Shown here in pieces: positions 55,359 through 64,000 of a DNA stretch of 64,000 nt. Each line of letters opens with the position of its first letter. Position 1 is the stretch's first letter. The translations under genes were made by a program, and so were the position numbers. The stretch lies in contig NZ_FNBB01000007.1 in assembly GCF_900102105.1 (NCBI RefSeq), positions 124,001 through 188,000 of the forward strand. The letters are read 5' to 3'. The stretch is from Agrobacterium pusense. Its GTDB lineage: Bacteria; Pseudomonadota; Alphaproteobacteria; Rhizobiales; Rhizobiaceae. Under the pieces are notes generated by a model. It ran no database searches. It was not told the DNA's origin and worked only from the letters and a program-made list of their open reading frames with translations.

Positions 55359-56042
55359 TCAAAAATCGACGATCTTGCCCTCGGCGAGCGTTACGCGGCG
55401 ATCCATCCGGCCGGCGAGCTCGTGGTTATGCGTCGCGATCAGTGCTGCGAGGCCGGACTGGCGAACCAGCGCCTCCAGTGCGTCGAAGACATAAGAGGCG
55501 GTCTCCGGATCGAGATTGCCAGTCGGCTCGTCCGCCAGCAGCAGGAGCGGTGCATTGGCGACGGCGCGGGCAATGGCGACGCGCTGCTGTTCCCCCCCGG
55601 AGAGCTCGGCCGGACGGTGTTCGCCACGATGCCCCACCCGCATGTAATCCAGAAGCGCGCTCGCGCGTTTACGCGCCTCCGCCTGTGACAGGCCGGCGAT
55701 GAGCTGCGGCATCATCACGTTCTCAACTGCCGAAAACTCGGGCAGCAGATGGTGGAACTGATAAACGAAGCCGATGTCGCTGCGGCGGATCGCCGTGCGC
55801 GTCTCATCCGGCAGGCCGTTGCAGGGCGCATCGTTGATATAGACTTCGCCGGCGTCTGGATGTTCGAGAAGCCCGGCGAGATGCAACAGGGTGGATTTGC
55901 CGGTACCGGAGGGGGCAACCAGCGCCACCATCTCACCGCTCTTCAACTGGAAATCCGCCTTGCGCAGAATGGAAAGCGACGTCTCGCCCTGACCATAGGT
56001 TCTCTCGACGCCGGTAAGCCGCAGCACTGTTTTTTTTGCCAT
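55359..56042 (-). CDS. lolD: Lipoprotein-releasing ABC transporter, ATPase
   Basis: ATPase of the Lol machinery that extracts lipoproteins from the inner membrane to LolA. The 227-residue protein has Walker [16 protein letters not shown], the signature [14 protein letters not shown], Walker [13 protein letters not shown] and the H-loop in ATHNHELA. The length is normal. It follows the permease gene by 15 bp. A 130-bp tail then leads to a terminator. Confidence 0.95.
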   Translation of the reverse strand: MAKKTVLRLTGVERTYGQGETSLSILRKADFQLKSGEMVALVAPSGTGKSTLLHLAGLLEHPDAGEVYINDAPCNGLPDETRTAIRRSDIGFVYQFHHLLPEFSAVENVMMPQLIAGLSQAEARKRASALLDYMRVGHRGEHRPAELSGGEQQRVAIARAVANAPLLLLADEPTGNLDPETASYVFDALEALVRQSGLAALIATHNHELAGRMDRRVTLAEGKIVDF

Positions 56043-56057
56043 ATTGCGAAGCGGTCC

Positions 56058-57365
56058 TTATTCGTAACGCAGGGCCTGCACCGGATCGAGCTTGGAAGCA
56101 CGCCAGGCCGGGAAGATCGTTGCCAGGAAAGAGAGCGTCAGGGCCATGATGACGACGGTGATGGTTTCACCAATATCCATTTCGGCCGGAAGCTGGCTGA
56201 GGAAATAGAGCTGCGGATCAAACAGCACCGTGCCCGAAATCCACGAGAAGAACTGGCGGATGGATTCGACATTGAGGCAGACGATGACGCCAAGCGCCAC
56301 TCCAGCGAAGGTGCCGACCGTGCCGATCGCCGCGCCGGTCATGAAAAAGATGCGCATGACGGCACCTGAGCTTGCGCCCATGGTGCGCAGAATGGCGATA
56401 TCGCTGCCCTTGTCCTTTACCAGCATGATCAGGCCGGAAATGATGTTGAGCGCCGCCACAAGAACGATGAGGGTCAGGATCATGAACATCACGTTCCGCT
56501 CCACCTGCAGCGCGGAAAAGAAGGTCTGGTTCCGCTGCCGCCAGTCGGTGATGTAGACCTGCCGTTCCGCCGCCTGCTCCACCAGCGGACGGATGCCATC
56601 GACGTCATCCGGGCGGCTGACATAAAGCTCGATGGACTGCACGACGCCGTCAGCGTTGAAATAGAGCTGCGCCTCGGAGAGCGGCATGTAGATCATCGAG
56701 GCGTCATATTCGGACATGCCGATTTCGAAGACACCGGAAATCTTGTAGGATTTCACGCGAGGATTGACACCCATCGGGGTCACATCACCTTCCGGCGATA
56801 TGAGGGTAATATCGTCACCCGCAGTAACACCCAATTGCGCAGCGAGCCTGGAGCCGACGAGGACGCCGTCTCCGGCCATGAAGCCAACGAGGTCGCCCGT
56901 CTTGATGTTGGTGGCGACTTCCTTGACCTTGTCGATGTCTTCCTGGCGCACGCCGCGCACCAGCGCGCCGGAGCCCGCGCCACCGCGGCCGGAGGCAAGC
57001 GTCTGGCCTTCCACCAGCGGCAAGGCCATGGTAACGCCGGGGACGGCGGCGAACTTCTTCGCCAGCTCATCGTAATTATTCAAGGGCTGGTCGATCGGCT
57101 GAACGATCATGTGGCCGTTGATGCCAAGAATGCGGGAGATCAGTTCCGTGCGGAAACCGTTCATGACGGCCATGACGATGATGAGCGTCGCCACGCCCAG
57201 CATAATGCCGACAAAGGAAAAACCGGCAATGACGGAAATGAAGGCTTCCTTGCGCCGTGAGCGCAGGTAACGCCAGGCCACCATACGTTCAAAAGCGGAA
57301 AACGGCCGGGCGGTCTTTGCCCCGGCGGAAACAGCCGCACCCTTTTCAGCTTCGGCTTGTGCCAT
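56058..57365 (-). CDS. lolC: Lipoprotein-releasing ABC transporter, permease (LolC/LolE family)
   Basis: A 435-residue membrane protein with an N-terminal transmembrane helix (SVIAGFSFVGIMLGVATLII), a large periplasmic MacB-like domain and an FtsX-type core of three helices. It carries the family block NVMFMILTLIVLVAALNIIS and the C-terminal FPAWRASKLDPVQALRYE. Alphaproteobacteria often have one LolC/E-type permease that probably works as a homodimer with LolD. It sits between proS (123 bp upstream) and lolD. Confidence 0.94.
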   Translation of the reverse strand: MAQAEAEKGAAVSAGAKTARPFSAFERMVAWRYLRSRRKEAFISVIAGFSFVGIMLGVATLIIVMAVMNGFRTELISRILGINGHMIVQPIDQPLNNYDELAKKFAAVPGVTMALPLVEGQTLASGRGGAGSGALVRGVRQEDIDKVKEVATNIKTGDLVGFMAGDGVLVGSRLAAQLGVTAGDDITLISPEGDVTPMGVNPRVKSYKISGVFEIGMSEYDASMIYMPLSEAQLYFNADGVVQSIELYVSRPDDVDGIRPLVEQAAERQVYITDWRQRNQTFFSALQVERNVMFMILTLIVLVAALNIISGLIMLVKDKGSDIAILRTMGASSGAVMRIFFMTGAAIGTVGTFAGVALGVIVCLNVESIRQFFSWISGTVLFDPQLYFLSQLPAEMDIGETITVVIMALTLSFLATIFPAWRASKLDPVQALRYE

Positions 57366-57488
57366 GTCGTCTCCCTGATCTCAAACTGCAAGGCCGGTCT
57401 TTTCCGAAAACCGGCCCATATTTCTGCGGCATCCACGCCACGAAACGAGAGTGGACTTCGGGTGAAGCCGCCCCAATTCCGCTCGCGC

Positions 57489-58811
57489 TTAACCGAGCAC
57501 CCTGTTCATCGCCGCCTCGATCGTCACGGTTTCCCGCTCGCCGGTCTTGCGCTCCTTGACCTCGACCTCGCCATTCGCGACGGAGCGCGGACCGACGATG
57601 ATCTGCAGCGGCACGCCAATTAGATCGGCAGTGGCGAATTTCTGGCCTGCACGGTCGTCCGTATCGTCGTAGAGAACATCCTTGCCGGCGTTGGAGAGCG
57701 AATAATACAGCTTTTCGCAAGCAGCATCGCAGGCCGCGTCTCCAGCCTTCATGTTGATGATCACGACGTCGAAAGGAGCGACCGAAGCCGGCCAGATGAT
57801 TCCGTTCTCGTCATGCGATGCTTCAATGATGGCGGGAACAAGGCGTGTCGGGCCGATGCCATAGGAACCCATGTGGACAGGATGTTCCTTGCCATCCTTG
57901 CCCTGCACTTTCGCGCCCATCGGTTCGGAATATTTGGTGCCGAAATAGAAAATGTGGCCGACTTCGATGCCGCGTGCCGAAAGGCGCTCGCCCTCGGGAA
58001 TGGCGTCATAGGCGGCCTCGTCATGCATCTCGGAGGTGGCGGCGTAATCGGCTGTCCATTCGTCAAACACGCCCTGCAACGCTGCAACATCATCGAAATC
58101 GGTGTTTTCGGCGGGAATGGCGCGGTCCAGGAAGCTCTTGTGGCAGAAGACTTCGGATTCGCCGGTATCAGCGAGAATGATGAATTCATGGCTGTGGTTG
58201 CCGCCGATCGGACCTGTATCGGCACGCATGGGAATAGCGCGAAGGCCGAGACGTTCGAACGTGCGCAGGTAAGCCACGAACATCTTGTTATAGGAATGGA
58301 TCGCATCTTCCTTGGTCAGGTCAAAGGAATAGGCGTCCTTCATCAGGAATTCGCGCGAGCGCATCGTGCCGAAGCGGGGACGCACCTCGTCGCGGAACTT
58401 CAACTGAATATGATAGAGGTTCAGCGGCAGGTTCTTGTAGGACTTCACATAGGAACGGAAGATGTCGGTGATCATCTCCTCATTGGTGGGGCCGTAGAGC
58501 ATCTGACGATCCTGGCGGTCCTTGATGCGCAGCATCTCCTTGCCGTAGTCGTCGTAACGGCCGCTTTCCTGCCAGAGTTCCGCGGACTGCAGGGTCGGCA
58601 TCAGAAGCTCGATGGCGCCGGAGCGGTTCTGCTCCTCGCGGATAATCTTGTTGACCTTGTCCAGCACACGCTTGCCCAGCGGCAGCCAGGAATAAATGCC
58701 AGCCGACTGCTGCCGGATCATGCCGGCGCGCAGCATGAGACGGTGAGAAACGATTTCCGCTTCCTTGGGGTTTTCCTTCAGGATGGGCATGAAATAACGG
58801 CTGAGACGCAT
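57489..58811 (-). CDS. proS: Prolyl-tRNA synthetase (short alphaproteobacterial form)
   Basis: Charges tRNA(Pro). The 440-residue enzyme has class II motifs: motif 1 around [20 protein letters not shown], motif 2 [21 protein letters not shown]-type sequence ([21 protein letters not shown]) and motif 3 [16 protein letters not shown], then an anticodon-binding domain. It lacks the INS editing insertion, which explains the length of about 440 instead of about 570. The ATG at 58811 has GGAAG upstream. lolC-lolD follow in the same direction. Confidence 0.96.
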   Translation of the reverse strand: MRLSRYFMPILKENPKEAEIVSHRLMLRAGMIRQQSAGIYSWLPLGKRVLDKVNKIIREEQNRSGAIELLMPTLQSAELWQESGRYDDYGKEMLRIKDRQDRQMLYGPTNEEMITDIFRSYVKSYKNLPLNLYHIQLKFRDEVRPRFGTMRSREFLMKDAYSFDLTKEDAIHSYNKMFVAYLRTFERLGLRAIPMRADTGPIGGNHSHEFIILADTGESEVFCHKSFLDRAIPAENTDFDDVAALQGVFDEWTADYAATSEMHDEAAYDAIPEGERLSARGIEVGHIFYFGTKYSEPMGAKVQGKDGKEHPVHMGSYGIGPTRLVPAIIEASHDENGIIWPASVAPFDVVIINMKAGDAACDAACEKLYYSLSNAGKDVLYDDTDDRAGQKFATADLIGVPLQIIVGPRSVANGEVEVKERKTGERETVTIEAAMNRVLG

Positions 58812-59072
58812 GACGGCTTCCATTGATGCGGACGATAGCGCGCGAAGCTGCGGGAATCGCCCCGAATAGAGGGATATTGGCGCCGGATATAGCCGTTTCC
58901 GGGGCGGATGAAAACCCGCCATGAAAAGAGCGTTTAATGGGCATTTCGTTGTATTTTCGCGATAGCTAATTCGCGTCAAAACGCTTTGGCCGAAATATTA
59001 TTCTGGATAGGGTGCGACAAAATGCACCACAGGGAATTTTTTGCCGACTGTAACAAATATGCAAAAAATGAG
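58812..59072. other. Intergenic region upstream of proS
   Basis: About 260 bp, AT-rich to the right, that should contain the proS promoter. Frames run on from proS to 58979 but carry no family sequence or ribosome site. No repeat or RNA gene seen in this part. Confidence 0.4.
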
Positions 59073-59100
59073 ATGACAAGGCTGGGGGTTTGAGCTAGCT
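59073..59100 (+). promoter_or_regulatory. Candidate promoter of the small RNA
   Basis: ATGACA (59073-59078), 16 bp, CTAGCT (59095-59100). It resembles the rhizobial CTTGAC/CTATAT pattern loosely and is correctly placed for a transcript starting near 59107. Confidence 0.35.
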
Positions 59101-59106
59101 TTAGCT

Positions 59107-59256
59107 TACAAAAGAGGCAGGAAGTTTAAATTCTTGTCATTTTCGCGGTCAGTCTTGGGAGGATCAGATCTTAGGCGCGCTCGTTCGCAGCCCCGGTAAC
59201 GGTTACAGATCACGCGAAAACTGGAAAACAAGGCTGAAAGGCCTTGTTTTTTTTTG
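59107..59256 (+). ncRNA. Probable small RNA, alpha-r9/Smr9C-like (suhB family) by position
   Basis: No plus-strand protein gene is present, yet a textbook terminator ends here: AACAAGGC-tgaaag-GCCTTGTT with nine T (59227-59255). With the candidate promoter, the transcript would be about 150 nt and contains an internal GTAAC/GTTAC repeat and a GGGAGG motif. In Sinorhizobium the conserved RNA Smr9C (Rfam suhB) is encoded, as I remember, next to proS; that synteny is from memory and unverified. On the minus strand the same hairpin has a weak T-tract and could end the DUF1467 transcript. Confidence 0.6.
59227..59255 (+). terminator. Strong rho-independent terminator
   Basis: 8-bp perfect stem, 6-nt loop and nine consecutive T; marks the 3' end of the plus-strand small RNA. 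Confidence 0.92.
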
Positions 59257-59470
59257 CCCTGGCAAATTGCCCCGCTCGCTTCGTCATTCCGCAGAGCTCC
59301 GCGATGAATTGAGATCAGCAAGCTCCTGCTGTTTGCACGATAGATATGACATCCATATGACAGTGTTTGGCCGGATTGATGGCAGACTGCCCGATGCTTA
59401 GGCAGTTCCGGGGTTCGTTCTCGGGCCGACCCGTCAAGACGCGACTGGGGCGGATACCGCCCCGCTGTCT

Positions 59471-59740
59471 TTAGTCGAAAACGGGAATAATTCTCGGCAG
59501 ATCATCAAGGCTGACACCGAACCACCAGGTTCCGCCATACCATAGGCCACAGATCAAAGCCGAGATCAGGGTCGTCCACAAAACTATCCGCCCGCCCTTG
59601 AAGCGGGAGGGTGCGCTGGCGACCGTGCCCAGTGCGACATCTCCGTCTTCATCCTGGGTGCGCAGGCCAATCGGCAACACGATGAAAAGCACCGTCCACC
59701 AGACGATGAAATAAACGGCGAAGGCCGAAAGAAGCGGCAT
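59471..59740 (-). CDS. DUF1467 small membrane protein
   Basis: An 89-residue protein with two hydrophobic helices (LLSAFAVYFIVWWTVLFIVL and LWTTLISALICGLWYGGTWW) joined by a polar loop GLRTQDEDGDVALGT. This matches DUF1467, an alphaproteobacterial family of unknown function. AGGAGG stands 5 nt before the ATG at 59740. It lies downstream of RNase J in the same direction, with a palindromic repeat between. Confidence 0.88.
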   Translation of the reverse strand: MPLLSAFAVYFIVWWTVLFIVLPIGLRTQDEDGDVALGTVASAPSRFKGGRIVLWTTLISALICGLWYGGTWWFGVSLDDLPRIIPVFD

Positions 59741-59894
59741 GTGATCCTCCTGCGCAATGGGCTTCTTGTAACGCATTCATCTGCGAACCGGAATCAATTC
59801 TCGGCAAGAAGCGCAAAAAGCCTTGGGAGGACAACCAGAACCGCGCTTTGAGCAGGTGCCATCAGGGCGCTGACGAAGGCGGACGACCTCTCCT

Positions 59895-60010
59895 CCGTCA
59901 TGCCGGACTAGATCCGGCATCCAGCCACGGCGCGTCTGCGCCGTGAGTCGAGTCTTTGCGCGATCAAGGACTTGATCGCACTGGACCCCGGATCTAGTCC
60001 GAGGTGACGG
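59895..60010. repeat. Cloverleaf-like palindromic repeat element
   Basis: Outer 30-bp arms (59895-59924 and 59981-60010), both containing GGACTAGATCCGG in opposite orientation. They enclose two perfect hairpins: CACGGCGC-gtct-GCGCCGTG (59926-59945) and GCGATCAAG-ga-CTTGATCGC (59960-59979). The mosaic build resembles short intergenic repeats of rhizobial chromosomes. It differs in sequence from the repeat at 22.1 kb. Confidence 0.75.
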
Positions 60011-60052
60011 AGTGCGGATGATACTATCGCCCGAAAGCTCCTGCCTCCCGGC

Positions 60053-61720
60053 TCAGACCTTGGTTACGAAAACCGTCACGATCGGCTTCTTGCCCCAGCT
60101 CTGGTTGGCGGCGGCGCGTACGGCACGGCGCACGGCTTCACGCAGCAGTTCCAGATCCTTGCGGCGGGCGCGCGGAATGCTCTCGACGGCGCCGAGCACG
60201 GCGTCATAAAGCGTGTCCTCCATCGCCTCATCTTCATCATCGAATTCCGGCAGGCCGAAAGGCACGACATCGGGATCGCCGAGGAAGTCGTAACGGCTGT
60301 CCAGCACGACATTGACGGCGACGTGGCCGGCGAAGGAGAGCTTGCGGCGATTGCTGATGCCCATCTCGTCCATGTCACCGACGAGATTGCCGTCCTTGAA
60401 GACGCGGCCATGCGGCACGTCATCGATTACTTCCGCCGGGCCGGGTGCAAGGCGCAGAACGTTGCCGTTGCGCACCTTCGGCACCTGCGAAATGCCGGCC
60501 TGTTCGGCCAGTTCCTTCTGCGCCACCAGATGCGCCGCCTCGCCGTGCACAGGCACGACGATCTGCGGCTTCGTCCATTCATACATCTTCAGAAGCTCGT
60601 TACGGCGCGGATGGCCGGAGACGTGAACGAGCGCCTCATTGTCGGTGACGATGTGGACGCCCTGTTCGATCAGGCCGTTCTTGATATCGATGATCGCCTT
60701 TTCGTTGCCTGGGATGGCGCGTGACGAAAAGACGACCGTATCGCCGGAGGCGAGCGCCACATTACGCATCTCATCACGGGAAAGCTTGGCGAGTGCTGCG
60801 CGCGGTTCCCCCTGCGAACCCGTCAGGATCAGCACCACACGATCACGCGGAATATAACCGAATTCATCTTCAGCGAGGAACGGCTTGATGCCTTCCATAA
60901 TGCCGAGGTCCTGCGACACGTTGACGACACGCTTCAGCGACGAGCCGAGCAGCAGCACTTCACGACCGGCAGCCTCAGCCGCCTGCGCGATCGAGCGGAT
61001 ACGCCCGACATTGGAGGAGAAGGTGGTAACGGCCACGCGGCCTTCGGCATTTTCGATGATCTGGCGCAGACCTTCCGAAACCTCATGCTCGGAAGGCGAT
61101 ACACCATCACGCACGGAGTTCGTGCTGTCGCACATCAGCGCCAGCACGCCCTCTTCACCGATGGCGCGGAAGCGGGCTTCATCCGTCAACGGCCCAAGTG
61201 AAGGCGCCTCATCGATTTTCCAGTCACCGGTATGGATGACATTACCGAGCGGTGTGCGGATGACCAGCGACATCGGTTCGGGGATGGAGTGATTGACGCC
61301 AACCGCTTCGATTTCGAAGGGGCCAACATTGATGCGGTCACCCGCCTTGAACGGTGTGATCGGAATTTCCGCGCGGGTGCCCTCATAAGCGCGCTTCGCC
61401 TCCAGCATGCCGGCGGTGAAGGCAGACGCATAGACCGGCACGTTGAGGCCGGGCCAGAGATCGTTCAGCGCACCATAGTGGTCTTCATGCGCGTGAGTGA
61501 TGATGATGCCCTTGAGGTTCTTTTTCTGCGCCTCGATATAGCTGATATCGGGCAGCACGAGATCGACACCAGGCAGATCGAGACCGGCAAAGGTCACGCC
61601 GCAATCCACCATGATCCACTGGCGCTTGCTCGCCGGCCCGTAGCCGTAAAGCGCCAGATTCATGCCAATTTCACCCACGCCGCCAAGCGGCACAAAAACC
61701 AGTTCGTCCTGTTGAGCCAT
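60053..61720 (-). CDS. rnj: Ribonuclease J
   Basis: A 555-residue metallo-beta-lactamase/beta-CASP nuclease with 5'-3' exonuclease and endonuclease activity on mRNA and rRNA. Visible: IITHAHEDHYGALNDL (HxHxDH), IHTGDWKIDE, LALMCDSTNS, and the beta-CASP region with VHVSGHPRRNELLKMYEW and PVHGEAAH. Start ATG at 61720 begins MAQQDELVFVPLGGVGEIGMN. Alphaproteobacteria can have both RNase E and RNase J, as in this window. It lies in the direction nuoN-birA-rnj. Confidence 0.95.
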   Translation of the reverse strand: MAQQDELVFVPLGGVGEIGMNLALYGYGPASKRQWIMVDCGVTFAGLDLPGVDLVLPDISYIEAQKKNLKGIIITHAHEDHYGALNDLWPGLNVPVYASAFTAGMLEAKRAYEGTRAEIPITPFKAGDRINVGPFEIEAVGVNHSIPEPMSLVIRTPLGNVIHTGDWKIDEAPSLGPLTDEARFRAIGEEGVLALMCDSTNSVRDGVSPSEHEVSEGLRQIIENAEGRVAVTTFSSNVGRIRSIAQAAEAAGREVLLLGSSLKRVVNVSQDLGIMEGIKPFLAEDEFGYIPRDRVVLILTGSQGEPRAALAKLSRDEMRNVALASGDTVVFSSRAIPGNEKAIIDIKNGLIEQGVHIVTDNEALVHVSGHPRRNELLKMYEWTKPQIVVPVHGEAAHLVAQKELAEQAGISQVPKVRNGNVLRLAPGPAEVIDDVPHGRVFKDGNLVGDMDEMGISNRRKLSFAGHVAVNVVLDSRYDFLGDPDVVPFGLPEFDDEDEAMEDTLYDAVLGAVESIPRARRKDLELLREAVRRAVRAAANQSWGKKPIVTVFVTKV

Positions 61721-61922
61721 TGTTTTTCTTATCCATTCAAAAAAGCGCGCAGGACGGCATCACGCCGCGCCATGCCGCTGCTATCAGCATCGGACCTGTT
61801 GAACCATCTGATCGACCGGGCCGATGCGGAGCCGGTTTGTCACCCTGCATTTCATGAGCTGCAGGAAAGCTCCAACCTATGGGATCCGGTTCGGCGCGGG
61901 TTTTTTACCCGCACCGTGCACC

Positions 61923-62663
61923 TCATCCGAAAAACACATCGCCAGCGGCAATGGAGCGTCTTGCGCCCTCGTCCTCATCCAGCAGCAGATAACCATTATC
62001 ATCAATTCCGACAAAACGCCCGCCGATCGAACGATCCGGAAAATTGACGGTGATATGTTCGCCAATGCCGCAGGCCGCTGCCCGCCAGCTGGCGATGATG
62101 GCGGATACGCCCCTGCCCTCATCCCATTCGCGCAGAACCTCGGCCGTTTCACGGAAGAGATGGGCAAACAGTTCCTCGGGCGAGCAAGACGCACCATGTT
62201 CCGACAGCATCGTAACGGGATAAAGCGGATTATCAGGTTTATGGGCGATATTGATACCAATGCCGATGACGATGGCGCGCCGGCCGTCAGGCAAAAGCTC
62301 GGCTTCCATCAGAATGCCGCAGGTCTTGCGGCGGCCGATCAGCACGTCATTTGGCCATTTGATCTCAAGAGCCTCACCACCCGGCGGCAAAACCGCGCGA
62401 ATGGCGCGATAGACCGCGAGCGCAAAAGCGAGCGGCAGGGAGCCGATGCGCTCAATCGGCGCGGGATCGATCAGAAGAAGGGAAGCGTAGAGATTGCCGG
62501 GCTCTGACACCCAGGCCCGGCCACGGCGGCCCCGGCCGCCGGTCTGTCGGATGGCGGTAACCCACAGGTTGCCGCCATCGCCCGCCCGCGCCCGGGCGAA
62601 ACATTCCAGATTGGTCGATGGCGTTTCCGCCATCGCCTCGTGCCTGATATCGTCGATGGACAT
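61923..62663 (-). CDS. birA: Biotin--[acetyl-CoA-carboxylase] ligase, monofunctional
   Basis: Attaches biotin to the AccB lysine through biotinyl-AMP. The 246-residue protein starts directly with the catalytic domain: ETPSTNLECFARARAGD, GGRGRRGRAWVSEPGNLYAS (the biotin/ATP loop), IKWPNDVLI, KTCGILMEAELL and GIGINIAHKP. The N-terminal helix-turn-helix of E. coli BirA is absent, so it is not a biotin-operon repressor. It begins 26 bp after the nuoN stop and is probably transcribed with the nuo operon; rnj follows after 200 bp without recognisable content. Confidence 0.95.
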   Translation of the reverse strand: MSIDDIRHEAMAETPSTNLECFARARAGDGGNLWVTAIRQTGGRGRRGRAWVSEPGNLYASLLLIDPAPIERIGSLPLAFALAVYRAIRAVLPPGGEALEIKWPNDVLIGRRKTCGILMEAELLPDGRRAIVIGIGINIAHKPDNPLYPVTMLSEHGASCSPEELFAHLFRETAEVLREWDEGRGVSAIIASWRAAACGIGEHITVNFPDRSIGGRFVGIDDNGYLLLDEDEGARRSIAAGDVFFG

Positions 62664-62689
62664 CCGGCCCGTATTCCTTCGTGTACTGC

Positions 62690-64000
62690 TCAAAAGAAGG
62701 TCTTCGCCGCAGCAGTGACCGCGTTGCCAAGTGCACCGCCGAAGACGATGAAAGCGACGGTGAAGAAGGCCGACAGCGCATAAACCACTTTGAGTTCGCC
62801 CGACGGACGCTCGAACTTGTCCTTGGCTTCATCAAACCACATGACCTTGACGACGCGGATGTAATAATAAGCGCCGACAACCGAACCGATCACACCGATG
62901 ATGGCGAGCGGATAAAGCTTCGCTTCGATGGCGGCCAGGAACACGTAGTACTTGCCGAAGAAGCCGGCGAGCGGCGGAATGCCGGCAAGCGAGAACATCA
63001 GGATCGTCAGCACAACCGCCATGAAGGGATTGGAAGACGAAAGACCGGCGAGATCTTCGACATTCTCGACATTGCCGATTTCCTTGCGGCGCATGGCGAG
63101 GATGCAGGCGAAGGTGCCAAGCGTCATGACCATGTAGACGGCCATGTAAAGGATAACGCCAGCAACACCAGCCTGCGTGCCAGCAGCAAGGCCGACCAGC
63201 GCATAACCCATGTGACCGATGGAGGAATAGGCCATCAGGCGCTTGATGTTCTTCTGGCCGATTGCGGCGAAGGAACCGAGCAGCATGGACGCGATGGAGA
63301 TGAAGACGACGATCTGCTGCCAGTCGGCAAAGACCGGCTGGAAGGCCTCGATGACGATGCGGACGAGGATCGCCATGGCGCCGATCTTCGGTGCTGCCGA
63401 GAGGAAGGCCGTGACCGGGGTCGGCGCGCCTTCATAAACGTCCGGCGTCCACATGTGGAACGGAACGGCGGAAATCTTGAATGCCAGACCGGCCAGCACG
63501 AAGACCAGACCGAAAACGAGACCGAGCGAACGGGTTTCCGAGGCCAGAACCTGGGCGATTTCGGTAAAGCCGGTATTGCCGGTGAAGCCGTAAACCAGCG
63601 ACATGCCGTAAAGCAGCATGCCGGAAGACAGCGCACCTAGAACGAAGTATTTCAGACCCGCTTCCGTAGAGCGCAGGCTCTCGCGGTTGATGGCGCAGAC
63701 GACGTAGAGCGCCAGCGACTGCAGTTCCAGTGCCATGTAGAGCGAGATCAGGTTATTGGCCGAGATCATCAGCAGGATGCCGAGCGTCGCGAGAACCAGC
63801 AGCACCGGATATTCGAAACGGCCGATCGGTTCGAAGCGGCCCTGGCCAACGGCCAGGATCATGGCGGTGATGGAGCCGATCAGCGCCAGCACCTTCATGA
63901 AATTACCGAAGGCATCGGCGATGTAGACACCGCCGAAAGCCACACCCGATGCGGGGGCAAAGATGATCCAGAGACCGACGACGAGCAGGAGGGCAACGGC
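62690..64000 (-). CDS. nuoN: NADH-quinone oxidoreductase subunit N, 5' end outside window
   Basis: Proton-pumping antiporter-like subunit of complex I. The visible 436 residues contain about 12 membrane helices and the family motifs: [17 protein letters not shown] with the essential Glu, the Lys-containing [39 protein letters not shown] (split domain) and [15 protein letters not shown]. The frame stays open to the window edge, where [15 protein letters not shown] precedes the first internal Met, so about 45 residues are missing. It is the last gene of the nuo operon, followed by birA. Confidence 0.97.
   Translation of the reverse strand, partial: AVALLLVVGLWIIFAPASGVAFGGVYIADAFGNFMKVLALIGSITAMILAVGQGRFEPIGRFEYPVLLVLATLGILLMISANNLISLYMALELQSLALYVVCAINRESLRSTEAGLKYFVLGALSSGMLLYGMSLVYGFTGNTGFTEIAQVLASETRSLGLVFGLVFVLAGLAFKISAVPFHMWTPDVYEGAPTPVTAFLSAAPKIGAMAILVRIVIEAFQPVFADWQQIVVFISIASMLLGSFAAIGQKNIKRLMAYSSIGHMGYALVGLAAGTQAGVAGVILYMAVYMVMTLGTFACILAMRRKEIGNVENVEDLAGLSSSNPFMAVVLTILMFSLAGIPPLAGFFGKYYVFLAAIEAKLYPLAIIGVIGSVVGAYYYIRVVKVMWFDEAKDKFERPSGELKVVYALSAFFTVAFIVFGGALGNAVTAAAKTFF

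Noticed and set aside
55238-55702. A 154-codon plus-strand frame overlapping the end of lolD
   Set aside because: Mostly antisense to lolD, whose Walker and signature motifs are intact; Arg-rich shadow composition.
61892-61915. Hairpin GCGGGT/ACCCGC as terminator of birA
   Set aside because: The only T-rich stretch is the loop; no T-run follows the stem, and the rnj start lies downstream in the same direction.

Overview
The window looks like a core chromosomal segment of a Rhizobiaceae alphaproteobacterium, most probably Agrobacterium (A. tumefaciens complex) or a close relative. The basis is high GC content, housekeeping genes in a rhizobial order (nuoN-birA-RNase J, proS-lolC-lolD, divK-pleD, gatCA, an NDUFA12-like gene), alphaproteobacterial families (DUF2155, DUF1467, DUF3572, UPF0386/YjhX) and LexA-type repeats of the form GTTC-N7-GTTC. 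The species assignment is from memory and synteny, not from a search. I saw no prophage, IS element, CRISPR array, rRNA or tRNA. | Layout. 1-4.6 kb: tail of an unrecognised protein, a PhzF-like gene, NAD kinase with a secreted protein, an isochorismatase-like hydrolase, and prfB with a complete programmed +1 frameshift site. 4.7-12.3 kb: envelope enzymes (PBP1A, amidase) divergent from a large RNase E with a structured leader. 12.5-16.9 kb: small accessory metabolism (SDR, two dimeric alpha/beta-barrel proteins, a divergent ArsR regulator, an aminotransferase, a DsbA-like protein). 17-20 kb: aroQ-accB-accC-aat. 20-31.5 kb: small conserved genes, five GNAT acetyltransferases, gatB, gatC-gatA, a TopAI/YjhX-like gene, ruvX, TetR. 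31.5-37.6 kb: aidB-like gene, pyrB with a dihydroorotase-like partner, plsY, dprA. 37.8-45.5 kb: topA-rnr, DUF983, Nudix, MFS, rpmG. 46.4-51.3 kb: pleD-divK, DUF3572, DNA polymerase IV, L,D-transpeptidase. 51.4-64 kb: dnaE, a tiny SOS-boxed ORF, lolD/lolC, proS, a probable small RNA, DUF1467, RNase J, birA and the 3' part of nuoN. | Functional links. accB/accC and birA (biotin ligase) belong to one pathway although 43 kb apart. aroQ, pyrB/pyrC-like, gatCAB, prfB, proS, rpmG and aat serve core synthesis and translation. RNase E, RNase J and RNase R occur together. PleD and DivK are CtrA-pathway cell-cycle regulators. | Most interesting: at about 54.97-55.11 kb a 28-codon ORF with a strong Shine-Dalgarno encodes a single hydrophobic helix. 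Its promoter carries three GTTC half-sites at exact 11-bp spacing, which is a doubled alphaproteobacterial LexA operator. This looks like an SOS-induced membrane micropeptide of the SidA/TisB kind and is easily missed by gene callers. Other notable points are a pyrC-like protein lacking all metal ligands, an SDR lacking its catalytic triad, a terminator directly in front of rpmG, a coupled 53-aa ORF with a CtrA-type box, and a cloverleaf-like palindromic repeat.
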